A program made the translations under genes and the position numbers. A stretch of DNA of 64,000 nt, from assembly GCA_023548195.1 (NCBI GenBank), contig JAJHZJ010000335.1:3691967-3755966 (forward strand), in the 5' to 3' direction. This stretch comes from Bettongia penicillata ogilbyi. Taxonomy: Eukaryota; Chordata; Mammalia; Diprotodontia; Potoroidae. This document shows, piece by piece, positions 11,271-22,859 of this stretch (position 1 is the stretch's first letter; every line of letters starts with the position of its first letter). The notes under the pieces are model-generated. The model did no database searches. It had not been told where the DNA came from and saw only the letters and a program-made list of their open reading frames with translations.

Positions 11271-11774
11271 ACCTTGTTTTTCCTGTTTCATCATGTCTCT
11301 CCAGTTATCACCTTCCTGATACAATATAGAAAAAGTTCTATAAGAAGCAATTCTCTGTTCTCTAAGATGATTTGATATCATTCTCCCATTCTCCCAAACC
11401 ACAAATTCTTGCTCCACTTTTATATCCATCCTATCCTCAATATGGTTTTTAAACATCAGATATTTTTATCAATGGAAGAGTAAAACTGACTCCTGGAGAA
11501 CTATCATGTTGGAGACAAGTGTCTATATAAAATCAAAAGGGCACAGAAACAAGAACTTAATAACCAGTATTAGGCCACTTTTCAGATGAGATACAGAGGT
11601 TGCTTGAGATGTGTAATTGTGAGAAAATGCCTTGAATCAGTCTTCAATATGACTGCGTTTATAGTCAGCATAACTGAGGACCTTACGTAACGATCTCTAA
11701 GCATCAGGTAGAGGTGGTCCAATATCCCGACTGTGCAGCTCTAGGTTCAAGCAATTCAATTAGTCTTTCTCACA

Positions 11775-11850
11775 AATTAATTAATCTAATTAATCAATTT
11801 AATTAATTAATTTATCGATTTAATTAATTGATTGATTTAATTAATTTCCA
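11775..11850. repeat. AT-rich palindromic AATTAATT cluster
   Basis: About 75 bases consist almost wholly of overlapping AATTAATTAA, TTAATCAATT and ATCGATTTAATT units, self-complementary at many offsets. Likely a simple-sequence expansion able to form cruciforms. Confidence 0.7.
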
Positions 11851-11859
11851 CAATTTAAA

Positions 11860-13900
11860 GTTTTCCCCAAGACAGAAATTGGACAAAACCCATCATTGAA
11901 TAGAAAGGGAAATGAGCCAGATCCAGAATCAAGTCATAAGTTGGAGTTAGGGTAACTCACTCAATTCCCACTATTACTTGTTGCTCTAATATCCTCACAG
12001 CTCAAATGCCACTTCTTACATGATCCCACTCCCTCCCATTTATTAGTTTCTCCTCAACTCAATTAACCTATACTGATTTGGTGTGTGAGGTGTGTGTATG
12101 TGTGTGTGTGTGTCTGTACACATATATACATAGATACATACATATATATAGGAACTTATAGATATGGTCTCCATAATAGAATGTATCTTGAGAACAGGGA
12201 ATATTTAATTTGTATCTTTATGTATTTCCTCCTCAAAAGTTACACCGCTAACCCTCACTCCCATTGGGTCCAATTCTAAGAAGGTCATTACTACTTTTCT
12301 CATCAGAGTAAGAGTCTAGTATTATTGCTTCATGAACGCCCATATAAGGTGCTCTACATTAAGAACTAATTAACTGGCCAGATTTAATGAGATCTTAGAA
12401 GGAAATACTTACTAAGCAAATATAGAAAGACAACTGTTATAGAAACATAACTCCCAGATGAGGGTTACACTCTCCCCTTGAACACTGAAGGTCCCTGAGG
12501 AGAGTGAGCTCAAATATAGAGAGCTCATGTGACCAAAGGATAAACTCACAGCTCCTGATTATTGGAAGTTCTTTACTCCCTTGGTTATGCTTTGTCTCCC
12601 ATTAAGTTCCCCTTAGGTGTAACTTGCTTTTCAGTTCCAAAAGTGAATGGCTAAGTAGAAAATTAAAACTGCATTTCCCCAATTCATTTAATTTTACAAG
12701 GGTACTTCTTTCATTTACAGTGCCATCAGTTCCTACCTCTGTAAGGTCATTACTTATGAGAACTCTGGATCTTGGAAACTTCCAGATTTCACAAGGTTAT
12801 CACCTAGTCAATGAGAGTAAGGACTAAATACTCTCCTTGGGCTTACTTCCATGTTCCACCAACTACTGTCCTTTTAGACAGGTATGATGACCTGCTCCTC
12901 CTAAAGCCTGAGAGCTCCCAAAGTAGTTGCTGGAACCCTGAAGTTAGAACTGGCTTATGAACACACATACCTGGTTTATACCTTTGATTTGTTGATTTAA
13001 GGAGAACTTTGGGTCTTCTGTGCTTAAAGCAGTGCACAAGTCTACCCAAACATTTATATTGCCAGGATCTCAAACAGAACCTAGCAGAGAGGCAATGGTT
13101 AGTCAAAGGACTTTTCATTATTGATTGGTTGCTCTCCAAAGCTCTCGTCTGTTCAGACTATTCATTTCTACCTTCCTCTAAGCCTAAGTTATATTCTTCA
13201 TTCATAGAATTTCTTAGAAATGTGAAACTGAAAATCACCTTTTAGAATTTCCTTTCCATTTCCTTTATATCTTCATGTTTTGTCTTTTTCAAGAAGCCTC
13301 TACAACATTCATAATGTTCTTCTTTCATTGTGCTCTTAAAATATTTATAGTCTGCATCACACTATTTATCACATAAATGTATTTTTGCTTCCTAATTTTT
13401 CACCAAAAACAGAGTTTTACTTTCTTAAAGGCAAGGATCTTATCTCATATTCATTCTATTCATTCTCTCCCCCAACTTCTGCCAGTATCCTACTGCATGA
13501 ATTTTAATAGCAAGAATGAATGTGAAGTAAGGAAACAGCAACTTGAGTATTAAACACCCCCTCTAGGCATATGAAACAGTGAACATTTCAGGGCTTCTAC
13601 ATGCTTTTTTCATCTTTAAAACTCAGGTAAAAATATTTACATTACCCCCTCAGAAGTTGTTGTAAGGAAATCACTTTCTAATGAGTAAAGTTTGATATAA
13701 ATGGGAATGGATATTTTTATTATAACTAGTAAATACTGAATAAATATCCATTTATTGATGAATTGTTGGATCTATGTCTAATGGACATTTGATGGAATTA
13801 TGGCCCCACTGGAGAAGGTGTGCTGGTCTTCATATGGTGCTTATGTATAGTGTGGAACTTACCTGGGAAATCTGATGGTTAGGAAAAATCAGAATCTCCT
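11860..13900. other. Intergenic/intronic DNA, no recognised gene
   Basis: Between block A and the V1R coding exon I see only a GT-rich microsatellite (12081-12116) and unassigned AT-rich sequence. The short open frames here (e.g. 12843-13139 reverse, 13009-13245 forward) match no family I know. A faint MIR-like 3' segment may lie near 13600-13700. If the V1R has an upstream exon, this is intron. Confidence 0.5.
12081..12116. repeat. (TG)n microsatellite, interrupted
   Basis: GTGTGTGAGGTGTGTGTATG followed by an uninterrupted TG run. Confidence 0.85.
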
Positions 13901-13903
13901 ATG

Positions 13904-13914
13904 TTTCTTCCCAG
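13904..13914 (+). promoter_or_regulatory. Splice acceptor of V1R coding exon
   Basis: TTTCTTCCCAG followed by GTCACATT. The same TTTCTTCCCAG/GTCACTTT sequence precedes the V1R relic at 53764 (AG at 53718-53719). In the relic at 33251 the site reads TTTCTTACCAAG. Conservation between paralogs supports a real acceptor joining a 5' noncoding exon to the single coding exon. Confidence 0.6.
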
Positions 13915-13961
13915 GTCACATTGGGTCTGACAACCATCCCTCTACTCAAGATATCTAATGA

Positions 13962-14852
13962 ATGATTTCTCATGATGAATTCATGGGAATCATCTACCTG
14001 AACCTGACTATATTTGGAGCCCTAGGGAACACTTTCCTCCTATACCTATACATCTTTAAGTTGTTTATTGGTTCTAGGACAAGATACATAGACCTTATCA
14101 TTATCCATTTGGCCTTTGTCAACATTGCAATGATTCTTTTTGGAGGAATCCCTAAGACAATGCAAGTTTGGGGTTTGAAATCTTCTCTGGATGACTCTGG
14201 TGGTAAAACCATATCTTATTTTCAGAGAGTATTCTGGGACCTTTCCCTGTGCAGTCCCTTCCTGCTGAGTGTCTTCCAGGCCATCACCATCAGTCCCAAC
14301 AGCCCCAGATGGGCAGATCTCAAAGCCAGAGCCTCAAAGTACATCATTCCCTGCTTTATTTTCTGCTGGATCTTCAATCTTCTACTAGATATTGCTGTGA
14401 CTGTGTACATAGCTGGTCCCAAGAATGACAGTAAGGGGACATGGAACATTGGATATAGCTCTTTAGACCTTTATGACATGAATACAATAAAAATTGTCAT
14501 CTGGAAGTCTGTTTATGAAGGGGTGCTGGTGGGTCTTATGGCCATTGCCAGTGGCTACATGATGCTGGTCCTGTACAGACATCACCAACAAGTCCGGCAC
14601 ATTCATAGCACCAGCCTCACCCGCAGGGGCTCCACTGAAACACGAGCCACCAAAAATATCTTGCTACTGTTGAGCACCTACATCTGTTTTAACACAGTCA
14701 GTTTCCCTTTTATTATCTATTTGGCTCCCACTAAGGAAACTATGCACTGGGTGATACACGTCATGGTCTTTTTTTCCCTCTGTTATCCAGCGGTCTGTCC
14801 CATTATGCTGCTCATCAATGACACTCGGATCCACACATCTTGTGTTCTTTGA
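13962..14852 (+). CDS. Vomeronasal type-1 receptor (V1R), intact
   Basis: A 296-residue, single-exon, seven-transmembrane receptor of vomeronasal sensory neurons, which detects pheromone-like cues and, in this family, signals through Gi2. Membrane segments fall near residues 9-30, 42-63, 88-111, 127-150, 175-204, 231-254 and 262-285. Family marks are the GNTFLL motif in TM1, Cys97 with LLSVFQAITISP at 101-112 ending TM3, the NDS glycosylation sequon at 155-157 in extracellular loop 2, ETRATKNILLL leading into TM6, and CFNTVSFPF in TM6. TAA and TGA codons directly precede the ATG in frame, so the start is certain; it is homologous to the ATG at 53764. The C-terminal tail is about 13 residues shorter than that of the paralog ending at 54687. 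No frameshift or stop interrupts it. It is the only intact host gene here. The subfamily cannot be named by eye. Confidence 0.93.
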   Translation: MISHDEFMGIIYLNLTIFGALGNTFLLYLYIFKLFIGSRTRYIDLIIIHLAFVNIAMILFGGIPKTMQVWGLKSSLDDSGGKTISYFQRVFWDLSLCSPFLLSVFQAITISPNSPRWADLKARASKYIIPCFIFCWIFNLLLDIAVTVYIAGPKNDSKGTWNIGYSSLDLYDMNTIKIVIWKSVYEGVLVGLMAIASGYMMLVLYRHHQQVRHIHSTSLTRRGSTETRATKNILLLLSTYICFNTVSFPFIIYLAPTKETMHWVIHVMVFFSLCYPAVCPIMLLINDTRIHTSCVL

Positions 14853-14904
14853 AAAAGTAATCTGATCACAAACTGCAGATCAAACATCTCTAACTAAAGA
14901 GCTG

Positions 14905-15215
14905 GAAAAGTATAGAATTACAAAGCTAGTAGGAAACTTATAGACCATCTAGTCCTTTTCTGTCGTTCTGCAGATGGGGAAAATGCATTGCTTAGGTAAC
15001 ACAGTGGATAGAGACCTAGGCCTGAAGTCAGAAAGACCTGAACTCAGATCTGACCTCAAACCCTTATTAGTTGTATGACCCTGGGCAAGTCATTTAACCT
15101 CTGTTTGCCTCAGTTTCTTCAAGTGTAAACCAGAGATTATAATAGCACATACCTTGCAGGTTGTTGTGGGGATCAAACAAATAATCTTGTAACATGTAGC
15201 ATAGAACCTGGTACA
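14905..15215 (+). mobile_element. CORE-SINE (MIR/MON type)
   Basis: tRNA-like head with AACACAGTGGATAGAGACCT and GAACTCAGATCTGACC, then the core GACCCTGGGCAAGTCATTTA and CTCAGTTTCTTC, then a MIR-like tail GGTACATAGTGAG. About 14920-14985 looks like an older repeat (CTTATAGACCATCTAGTCC). It lies just behind the V1R stop codon. Confidence 0.75.
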
Positions 15216-15394
15216 TAGTGAGCCTTACGTGAAGACTTCCCTATTTCATCCACTTCTCTTAGAACATTCTGAGTATGTCTCACCCTTCTTAGGAATATCT
15301 GTCACCATTTGGAGACAAATACGTCTGTTTGTTACAAATTCTGGGATTCCTTCTTGGCCCATATGTCAAAACTCATCCTGTGGCATTATCAGTT

Positions 15395-15640
15395 TTTGTT
15401 GCTGTTCAGTCGTTTCAGCTGGGTCTGACTCTTCCTGACTTCAGGTGGGATTTTCTTGGCAAAGATACTGAAGTGGTTTGCCATATCTTTCTCCAGTTCA
15501 TTTTACAGAAAAGGAACTGAGGCAAATGGGATCAAGTGATTTGCCAAGGGTCACACAGGAATTAAGTGTCCTCAGGGAGGGAAATCTTCCTGAATTTAGG
15601 GCTCACACTTTCCCCCCCTGCACCATCTAGATGCCAGTGT
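15395..15640 (-). mobile_element. tRNA-derived SINE with Bov-B/RTE-like tail
   Basis: The + strand shows the tail first: GCTGTTCAGTCGTTTCAGCT and GGTCTGACTCTTCCTGAC, resembling the 3' end of Bov-B/RTE LINEs. The SINE body (CAAGGGTCACACAGG) and a degenerate tRNA-like head CACCATCTAGATGCC follow. It is the same family as 49888-50135 and 60985-61205. The family link to Bov-B tails is established for marsupial CORE-SINEs; assignment here is by eye. Confidence 0.65.
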
Positions 15641-16084
15641 TATCAGCATCATACAGCAAATGCCTGGGGAAGTGCCAATTACTACCTGGCATCAGGCGTC
15701 ACATCATTTACAGTTACAGATCTCCACCGCTGAGCTCCAACTTTCTAACACTGTGAACAATAAATCAGCTCCTATGGAACAGAGCTTTAGTCCCTGAGAA
15801 CCACACTCTCATTTTTGTTTTATATCAATTCTTGTAACACTTGATCATGCAATTGCTCCTGTAAAGAGTCTTCCATGGATAATAGATGCAAAGAGCATTA
15901 GTCCAATGTGAAAAGTTAATAAATGTTAATGACATATCCTCGATTGGACTCTGAGCTTCACTTCCATGTGAAAAGATCCATTTCCCTGCATATCACTGGT
16001 TGGTTCATTCCTTCTTTAGTATCACCATAGCTTCGGTCTCATATAACCTATGGTTAAGGACATATACCTACACATTATTTTTTT

Positions 16085-16365
16085 TGCTAGGCAGGTAAAT
16101 GGTGCAGTGGATAAAGTGTCAAGCCTAGAGTCAGAAAGACCTGAGTTCAAAACCTACCACAGAGTCTTACTTCCTGTGTGACTCCAAAAAAGTCACTTAA
16201 CTTCTCTTTATCTCAGTTTCCTCATCAGCAAAATGGGGATAATAAAAGAACCTACCTCCCTGGGTTGTTGAGAGGATCCAATGAGATAGTAATTACATGG
16301 TATTTAGCACAGTATCTGGCATGTACTAAGTATTATATACATATTATGTATTATTATCATTATCC
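16085..16365 (+). mobile_element. CORE-SINE (MIR/MON type)
   Basis: Head GGTAAATGGTGCAGTGGATA, box-B-like GAGTTCAAAACC, core AAAAGTCACTTAACTTCTC and CTCAGTTTCCTCATC, tail GGCATGTACTAAGTATTA. Well preserved. Confidence 0.8.
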
Positions 16366-16919
16366 TCAATGCTGATCTCATAGTTATCTAGCACCATTAT
16401 CTATTTCTAATGATCAGTTAATAACTTAGTGCTGGTTAAAATATGACAATGAACTTGAAATTGCACTCTACGCAGATTCCCAGAACATCTCATTGATAGC
16501 CCACTTCCAAGTCAATAGTTCCGGTTTTTTGTGAGACAATGAATCTCACTCTCAGAAATCCTCATAGCTCAATGTGATTAGTTTCTGATAACTATTTATC
16601 TAGTGGAACAAAACTGTATACAGCTCTTCCAGTGACTTCAAAAAGACTTGGGGTCTTTCTGTTTGTAATGAGGAAAGTAAATAAATAAATTTAATCAAAG
16701 GCAGATAAAAATTTCAGTTATAAAGATAACAATAATAATAGCCATAATTTGAATAGTTTTGAGAAACTCCTTACAGGTGTTAACTCTTTTGATATAGGGT
16801 GGTTTATCTAGAATACTTAGTCCGCAGTTTTCTACTTTTGAAGGCATCCTCAGCTCTTCATTTTCATTTCACCTCCGGTATTTAATCAGTTGACAAGTAT
16901 TATTTATTCAATTTTCACA

Positions 16920-18215
16920 TTAATTCAATAAAGGTCAGTTAAAGAAAGAATTTCAAAGTCATTGAAAACTTAATAATGTAATTCTAAGAAATAGGTGAAT
17001 CAAAGAACAAATTAAAAAATTGAAAATTTCTTTAAAGAAATGACAATAATGTGACAATGTACCAAAATTTAATGGATATAATAATGCAGTTCAAAAGGGA
17101 AATTTTACATCTCTAAAGACTTTCATCCACAAGAGAGAAAATCAAAGTGATGATTTGGTGTGGAATTAAAAAAAACCTTGAGCAACAAAAAATCAAAAAT
17201 TCTCAACTAAATGGCAAAATAGAAATTATGAAAACTAAGAAAAATATTAATAAAATTGAAGCAAAAGGATTATGAAATTGAGGGTTGTTTTTAAAAACAC
17301 AAAATAGATGGAATTATCTAGTTTAAAATTTTAAAAGGGTAAGGAAATGTAAATTATTCATATCAAAAACAAAAAAAAGAATTCATAATAATTGAAGAAA
17401 ATGAAGGAAATTATTAGAAAGTATTTTGCTCAGTAATATCCTACTGAAACTAATAATTTAGAGGAATCATATCTCATATGCAGATCATAAAGAAACCTTT
17501 CCTTAATATAGTGAGACGAATGAAATTCTGAGACTGAGTTCTGGGTACTTGTGAAACGATAAAATATTCATATTAACAGACAAATAAATAAGTAAATAGC
17601 TCACTGAATAGAGCACAGGACCTGAGGACTGGACAACTTGAGTCCAAATCACAACCTTGTCAACTACTAGCTGCAAGACCTAGGAAAAGTCATTTCTGTC
17701 AGTGTCAGTTTTCTCATATCTAAAAAACATATAGTAATAACACCTACTTCCCAAGATAAAGTGAGAAGGTGCTTTTAAACTGTTTTGCAAATCTTAAGGA
17801 AATATATATGTTTTGCTTATCATTATAATTATCATCATATATTATTAAGGCATATTATTAAGAATAATATTTAATAAAATAAATTTTAAAATCTCTAACT
17901 AAACTCCCAAAGAATAAAACCTCTAGGAGAAGACAGATTCACAATTGAACTTTATCAATAATTACAAGATCACAATTCTAACACTAAATAAACTATTTGA
18001 AAAGATGACATTCTTTCTATAATAAAAATATGGTCTTCTTGCCAAAACAGAAAAAGAATATTATAGACGAATATGCCCAATGAACATTGATGAAAAATCT
18101 TAAATAGTCATATATCAACAAGTGGGATAAAACAATAATCATAAACTGATCAAGTTGAGTTTATATCAGAGATGCAACGTTGGTTCATTCTAATGTATTG
18201 ATAATGTATTTTCCC
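16920..18215 (+). mobile_element. L1 ORF2 fragment
   Basis: A-rich degenerate sequence matching the EN-to-RT region of L1 ORF2 (compare 48480-49600), ending in the RT region near GTTGGTTCATTCTAATG. It is interrupted by the SINE at 17590-17850 and the LTR at 18220-18720, and resumes at about 18721. No open frame. Confidence 0.65.
17590..17850 (+). mobile_element. CORE-SINE, degraded
   Basis: Head TAGCTCACTGAATAGAGCAC, box-B-like GAGTCCAAATC, core GACCTAGGAAAAGTCATTT and TCAGTTTTCTCATATC, tail TGTTTTGCAAATCTTAAGG. Nested in the L1 ORF2 fragment. Confidence 0.65.
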
Positions 18216-18219
18216 TTAT

Positions 18220-18720
18220 TGTTAACATAATTTTGCTTCTTAATGGGAAGACCTTTCCCATCCATTAAAGGCCCATGTGACCTGCTTAAGTCCCATGGAA
18301 GCCTGAGTCACATGGAACAGAAAGGGGTGGAGCTAGAGCAGAACTGAGAGGAAGTGAGTCAGAGAGCAGTCAGATCTGAAGGACACAGGCAAGAAGGCAG
18401 CTGTCTGTGAGTGAGAGAAGGGCATTTTGCTTAAGGGTATCTGTCTGTGATTTGTTTCAGGGAGCTGGTTTGTGGGAAGTCTAACAGAGGGAAGGCTCAG
18501 GGATGATGCTATTCTCTGCATTGTTATTGTGTATATATTTATTTGTTACTGTGATGGATTCGGCTTTCTGGTGTCTGAATAAATGTTTTGGTTCTGCCTT
18601 CCATATGGAGAGTCTGTCATTTATCAATTCAAAAGTGTGCCAGCATGTTCATAGCTGCCATACGTGCTGTGACTATCACATTGGAGCTACACCTGTGGAG
18701 GACTATAAATGTAATTAGCC
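18220..18720 (+). mobile_element. Probable solo LTR of an endogenous retrovirus
   Basis: A GC-richer block begins TGTTAACATA inside L1 ORF2 sequence. It contains a polyadenylation signal AATAAA (about 18579-18584) followed by a T/G-rich stretch, as in LTR R-U5 regions. L1 ORF2 sequence resumes behind it. No internal retroviral genes. The end and target duplication are not resolved, so 'LTR' is inferred from start, signal and insertion pattern. The open frame 18503-18718 inside it is not a gene. Confidence 0.45.
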
Positions 18721-18900
18721 ATATTATACTATAAATGATTAAAACCATGTGACTGTATTAATCCATCTTCATAGGCCTTTTCACATTATCCAGTACTCAT
18801 TTACATTAAAACTCTGCAGATCATAAAGGAACCTTTCCTTAATATAGTGAGATGAATGAAATTCTGAGAGACTGACTTCTGGATATGAGTAGTCAATGTA
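18721..18900 (+). mobile_element. Continuation of the interrupted L1 ORF2
   Basis: AACCATGTGACTGTATTAAT to ATTTACATTAAAAC matches the RT-domain segment that follows the point where the L1 breaks at 18215. It then runs into a segment (18811-18885) that also occurs at 17476-17545. Confidence 0.5.
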
Positions 18901-19980
18901 TTAGCTAAGCTGGTAATCAATAAATTGAGGTCATTGAACTCTCTCAGTGAATGAATATCCTGACTGAGGATCACGGTGTCCTTTAAATCTAGGTGTCTCC
19001 CTTCTGACAGTACATATTTGGTACTTTCTCTGACAAATGAAAAGCAACCCTGATTGGTGGGTGGGTTCGCCTTCAGGTTTGGCTGATCATGACAAAGATG
19101 CCAGTTGCTACATGAGAGACAGTTGCCTGCAACAATCTTGATTAGGAAAAACGTAAGTCGTCTTAATCAGGTTTTCACCAACTTAGTCTCTTTTTTTTAG
19201 ACAAGTTCACCCCCAACTTTCAAAAAAGGAATAGCAAGAACAAAGTGACAAGTCCCTATAGGAGACAAAGTGACAAGTCCCTATAGGAGGATACAGCTTG
19301 TCTGGCCTCTGTTTACAGAGTAAATTGCAAGGAAGACTCCTAGCCCAGAGAGATTACTTGCAGGCCTGAGACTAATTGTATTCTTGACCCAATTCTGGAA
19401 GATAGAGGTTTCACTTTAAGCTAAGCTAAATGTTTGGGGGTCAAGATCTGAGTAATGGGTATATTAATGAAATGATACAGCTTTACAATTAATTTCTCTT
19501 AATAGTAAATAGGCTTTACCTAAATCCAAGACAAACCTTACATATATAAGTAATATAACCCAGCTAGAAGTGCTAGAAAGGGAAATTCCACTCCATATAA
19601 TAAGAGAAAGTGTAAAATCTTTGATGATGTATCTTCCATAGTTCATTCCCACACTTTATGAATCTCATGAGACAACACTCTGCCTTCCCATTTCCCACCA
19701 GCTACAATGATGTTATACTTCCCCAAGAAATTCATTCTTGAGAAAACTCATTCTGCGCAACTGAATCTGCCTGCTATTCATGTCTAATAAGTACCCTCTG
19801 CTCCTCTGATTGAAACATTTGACTGGAAGACAGGATATAAGCTACAGGGCCTTTATTTAAAAAGTAGACAGCAATTTTTCTCCCCTTTTCCCAGCTTTCT
19901 TCAGAATGCTCCATCATACTCCTATATCAGGCACATTCAACACCTCCAAAGAATCTCAATGGTAATGATGAAAAAAAGTT
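18900..19980. other. Unassigned sequence
   Basis: No recognisable gene. It contains a perfect 25-bp tandem duplication at 19240-19289. Short open frames are unconvincing and match nothing I know. Confidence 0.4.
19240..19289. repeat. Perfect 25-bp tandem duplication
   Basis: ACAAAGTGACAAGTCCCTAT plus AGGAG occurs at 19240-19264 and again, identically, at 19265-19289. Confidence 0.95.
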
Positions 19981-19984
19981 GAGA

Positions 19985-20725
19985 ATAAGGGTCTGTATCC
20001 ATACAAGATATCAAACCATACTATAAATAAAAATCAATAAAAATAACTCAGGCTTGTTTAAAGAGAGAGGTCTATCAATGGAACAGATCAGGTACAAAAC
20101 ATACAGAAATGAACACAAAGATATAGTGTTTGATAAATGTAGAGACCTCAGTTACTATGAGGAAAGACTCAATTTCTGAAAAGTATTGCTGGACATCAAT
20201 TTAGCAAACACTGGGTTAGACCAACTCTACATATACAATATACCAAGCTCCAAATGGATGCATTACATATATATAAAAAGTCACATGTTAAACAAATTTG
20301 ATGAGCATGAAAGAAATTACTTTTTTGGATCTATGGACAGAGGAAGAGTTCATGAATAGCAAGTGATCTCTAAGATCATACAAAAAAATGAAAATTTTTT
20401 AGGTTTCTGTGAAGGCATAATGTCATCAAAATTAGAAGGGGAAAAGAAAGGTAATAGAAAAAATTCCCTCTAAATAAAGATCTCATTTCCTAGACATATA
20501 AGGAGTTGATTCAAATTTATGACTAAATGATATTCCCCAACATATAGCAAAGGCAGAGAAAAACATCCAAGCAACTGACAATCTTTTAAAAATGTACCTA
20601 AATCTCTAACAATTAGAGCAATGAAAATTAAAGCAACTTTCATTTACCTCACACACATTAGATAAGCAAAAAAGATCATAGAAGAAAATGCCAAATATAG
20701 GAGGAGCTTTAGGAAAATGAGTATA
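19985..20725 (+). mobile_element. L1 ORF2 C-terminal fragment
   Basis: Matches the late part of L1 ORF2, e.g. GGTCTATCAATGGAACAGAT, GTAGAGACCTCAG and the start of the 3' block CACACACATTAGATAAGC. Many stops; not coding. The reverse frame 20644-20991 is a shadow. Confidence 0.6.
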
Positions 20726-21436
20726 GTAGGGGAGCTGGGAAATAGCCCATTAGGAATTGTCCCCAGAAAGTTAACAATAATTCTCCTTCTTCTTCTTCTT
20801 TTATCTATATAGGTCGCCAGAGATGGGTTACCTGTCATATTCACCTTACAGAGTGATTGTGAGAATTGCATATGATAGACTACGCAAAAATAAGTGCAAA
20901 TTTTATATCTTATACAAAATCCCACAATTAAAATTATGTTTTTCAACATGTATCTCTGAGCTTCAAAGCAACACATCTTCTGATTCCACAAAATACAAAA
21001 TTATTATCTTTATCCATACCAATGGATATCACCAGTGAGTGTCTAATTAAGGATCTGTCTACATGATATGAAAACTATGGAACTATTTGATTCCTCCTTG
21101 TCAATTTCCCTTAAGTTCAGTGACACTCTGCTAAGCATCAGGGATTCAAGGGTAAATTCAAGGACAAATTACTTTCTACCTTCAACAAGCTAATATTCTC
21201 CTGAGCAGATAGGAAATAGATTCAAGGAAAAACTTGATTATTTGCTGATCTATAAGTGAATGATGCAGAACATCTGAGAAATTGCCTTTTTTTAAAAAGG
21301 GTCTTAAGTAACTTTTTCTCCTATAGGACCAAGACAAGAGGGCACTTCAATTAATGTGACATAAGGGGAAGCACTCCCTGTATAAGAGGCTTTTTTGTTG
21401 ACTACCTCAACTTATATGGCCAAAGGATTCATGGAA

Positions 21437-21495
21437 ACAGTAAAAGAGCATGAGTACCACAGGGCAACTTTATCCCCAGGCTTGTATTTTTAGAT
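21437..21495 (+). promoter_or_regulatory. Decayed counterpart of candidate V1R promoter/exon
   Basis: Aligned with 8704-8763. The TATAAAAG box of A reads CAGTAAAAG here, and the exon end reads TTTTAG/ATTGAA so the GT donor is gone. The downstream V1R is a pseudogene, consistent with relaxed constraint. Inference only. Confidence 0.3.
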
Positions 21496-22084
21496 TGAAC
21501 TCTTGTGAATGATGTCCTTTTTCATTGAGGAAGTTGAAATCTGAACCTATCTGAGAAAATTCACCATCAATTCTGAGATCAGTCCTATCATGGCCTAGAC
21601 AAAGAGTATTTCAAGGTAATGTCTTCAATCTTGTACATGGGAAGGATGTCAAACTTGGAAAAATGTATGAAGTGATTTGACAGAGATATCCATTTAGGAC
21701 TTCCATGGAGGGAGACACAGGAATATTCACAATAGAGCAATCCATAAGGAACCTCAGAAAACAATCATATTATTTTTCACAACAAACTCTTAGGAATCTC
21801 AAATTTCTTCTCCCCATTGTCTTCTGTCTGACTCCTACTTCCCACATAAATTACAAAAAAAAATTTCTCTCTCATATGTTCAATTTACACATGATAATTA
21901 ATCCATCATTATTTATGGAGGAGATTTTCACATCAGACATATTCCCATTTCCCTGTAAAGATGATGTCACTTCCTCCACAGATGACATGCTAATCAGAAT
22001 TCTTGTGGGAGATGATGTCAGATAGAGATGTGCCTATAATATCAGCTCCGGCCGTATTTACAATACACATATGCATAGACGTTT

Positions 22085-22090
<6 letters not shown>

Positions 22091-22120
<30 letters not shown>
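22091..22120. repeat. (CA)15 microsatellite
   Basis: A perfect CA run; block A has only a degenerate version at 9361-9420. Confidence 0.95.
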
Positions 22121-22122
<2 letters not shown>

Positions 22123-22639
22123 ATTCTTTGAGCTCTACTCAATGCGCTAACAGAAAACAGTCTAGTGAGTGATTTTATGTCTTGGACTCATAGACAGAAG
22201 GCAAAGAGTTTTGTTTTTCTTTCCAAGAGAAGGAAACCAGAGTATAGCATCTTGGAAAGTTGGGATGAACCAGGTACTTCAGGGAAGATATCTAACTGGG
22301 TTATTCTTATCCATAAGACCAAGGGAAAATTGTGCCTGTAGAGGGCTTGGATAGGGCTTTGCTTCTCTTTCTTTGTTGCTGTGGTACTATCTATCCTGAG
22401 TCAGGTGTGTTGGGACAGGAATAGAAATCTTCTCAATGATCTTACCCCATTAGCAGTCCCAGGAACATACTGAGCAAGACTCTATGCTGTTCAAATGAAA
22501 ATTATGCAAATGGGGATGTAATTCCTGATTCATGAGCTCTCATTCTTCTAACCTGCAGATAGAAGGTCCTTATCTTTTACTGAGAACTATGAATAATCTC
22601 AGATTCATCACTTTCTGGATGATTTTGGAGGTGAGACAA

Positions 22640-22772
22640 AGGGTCTTACTCAAACTTCTTTATTGCCTTCTCCTATTTTTCAACCCTGAATGCTCCATAT
22701 AACCCTGAAATTTATCTTTGTGCCTTGATAGAGTGTAGGTAATGGGTATAGATTGCCTTGTGGAGAGTAAAG

Positions 22773-22859
<87 letters not shown>

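Noticed and set aside
12843..13245. Overlapping forward and reverse frames as a V1R upstream coding exon
   Set aside because: V1R coding regions are single-exon, the frames show no receptor features, and no splice signals fit.
22774..22857. (TA)n tract as a regulatory or centromere-like element
   Set aside because: A plain dinucleotide expansion, with no supporting structure around it.
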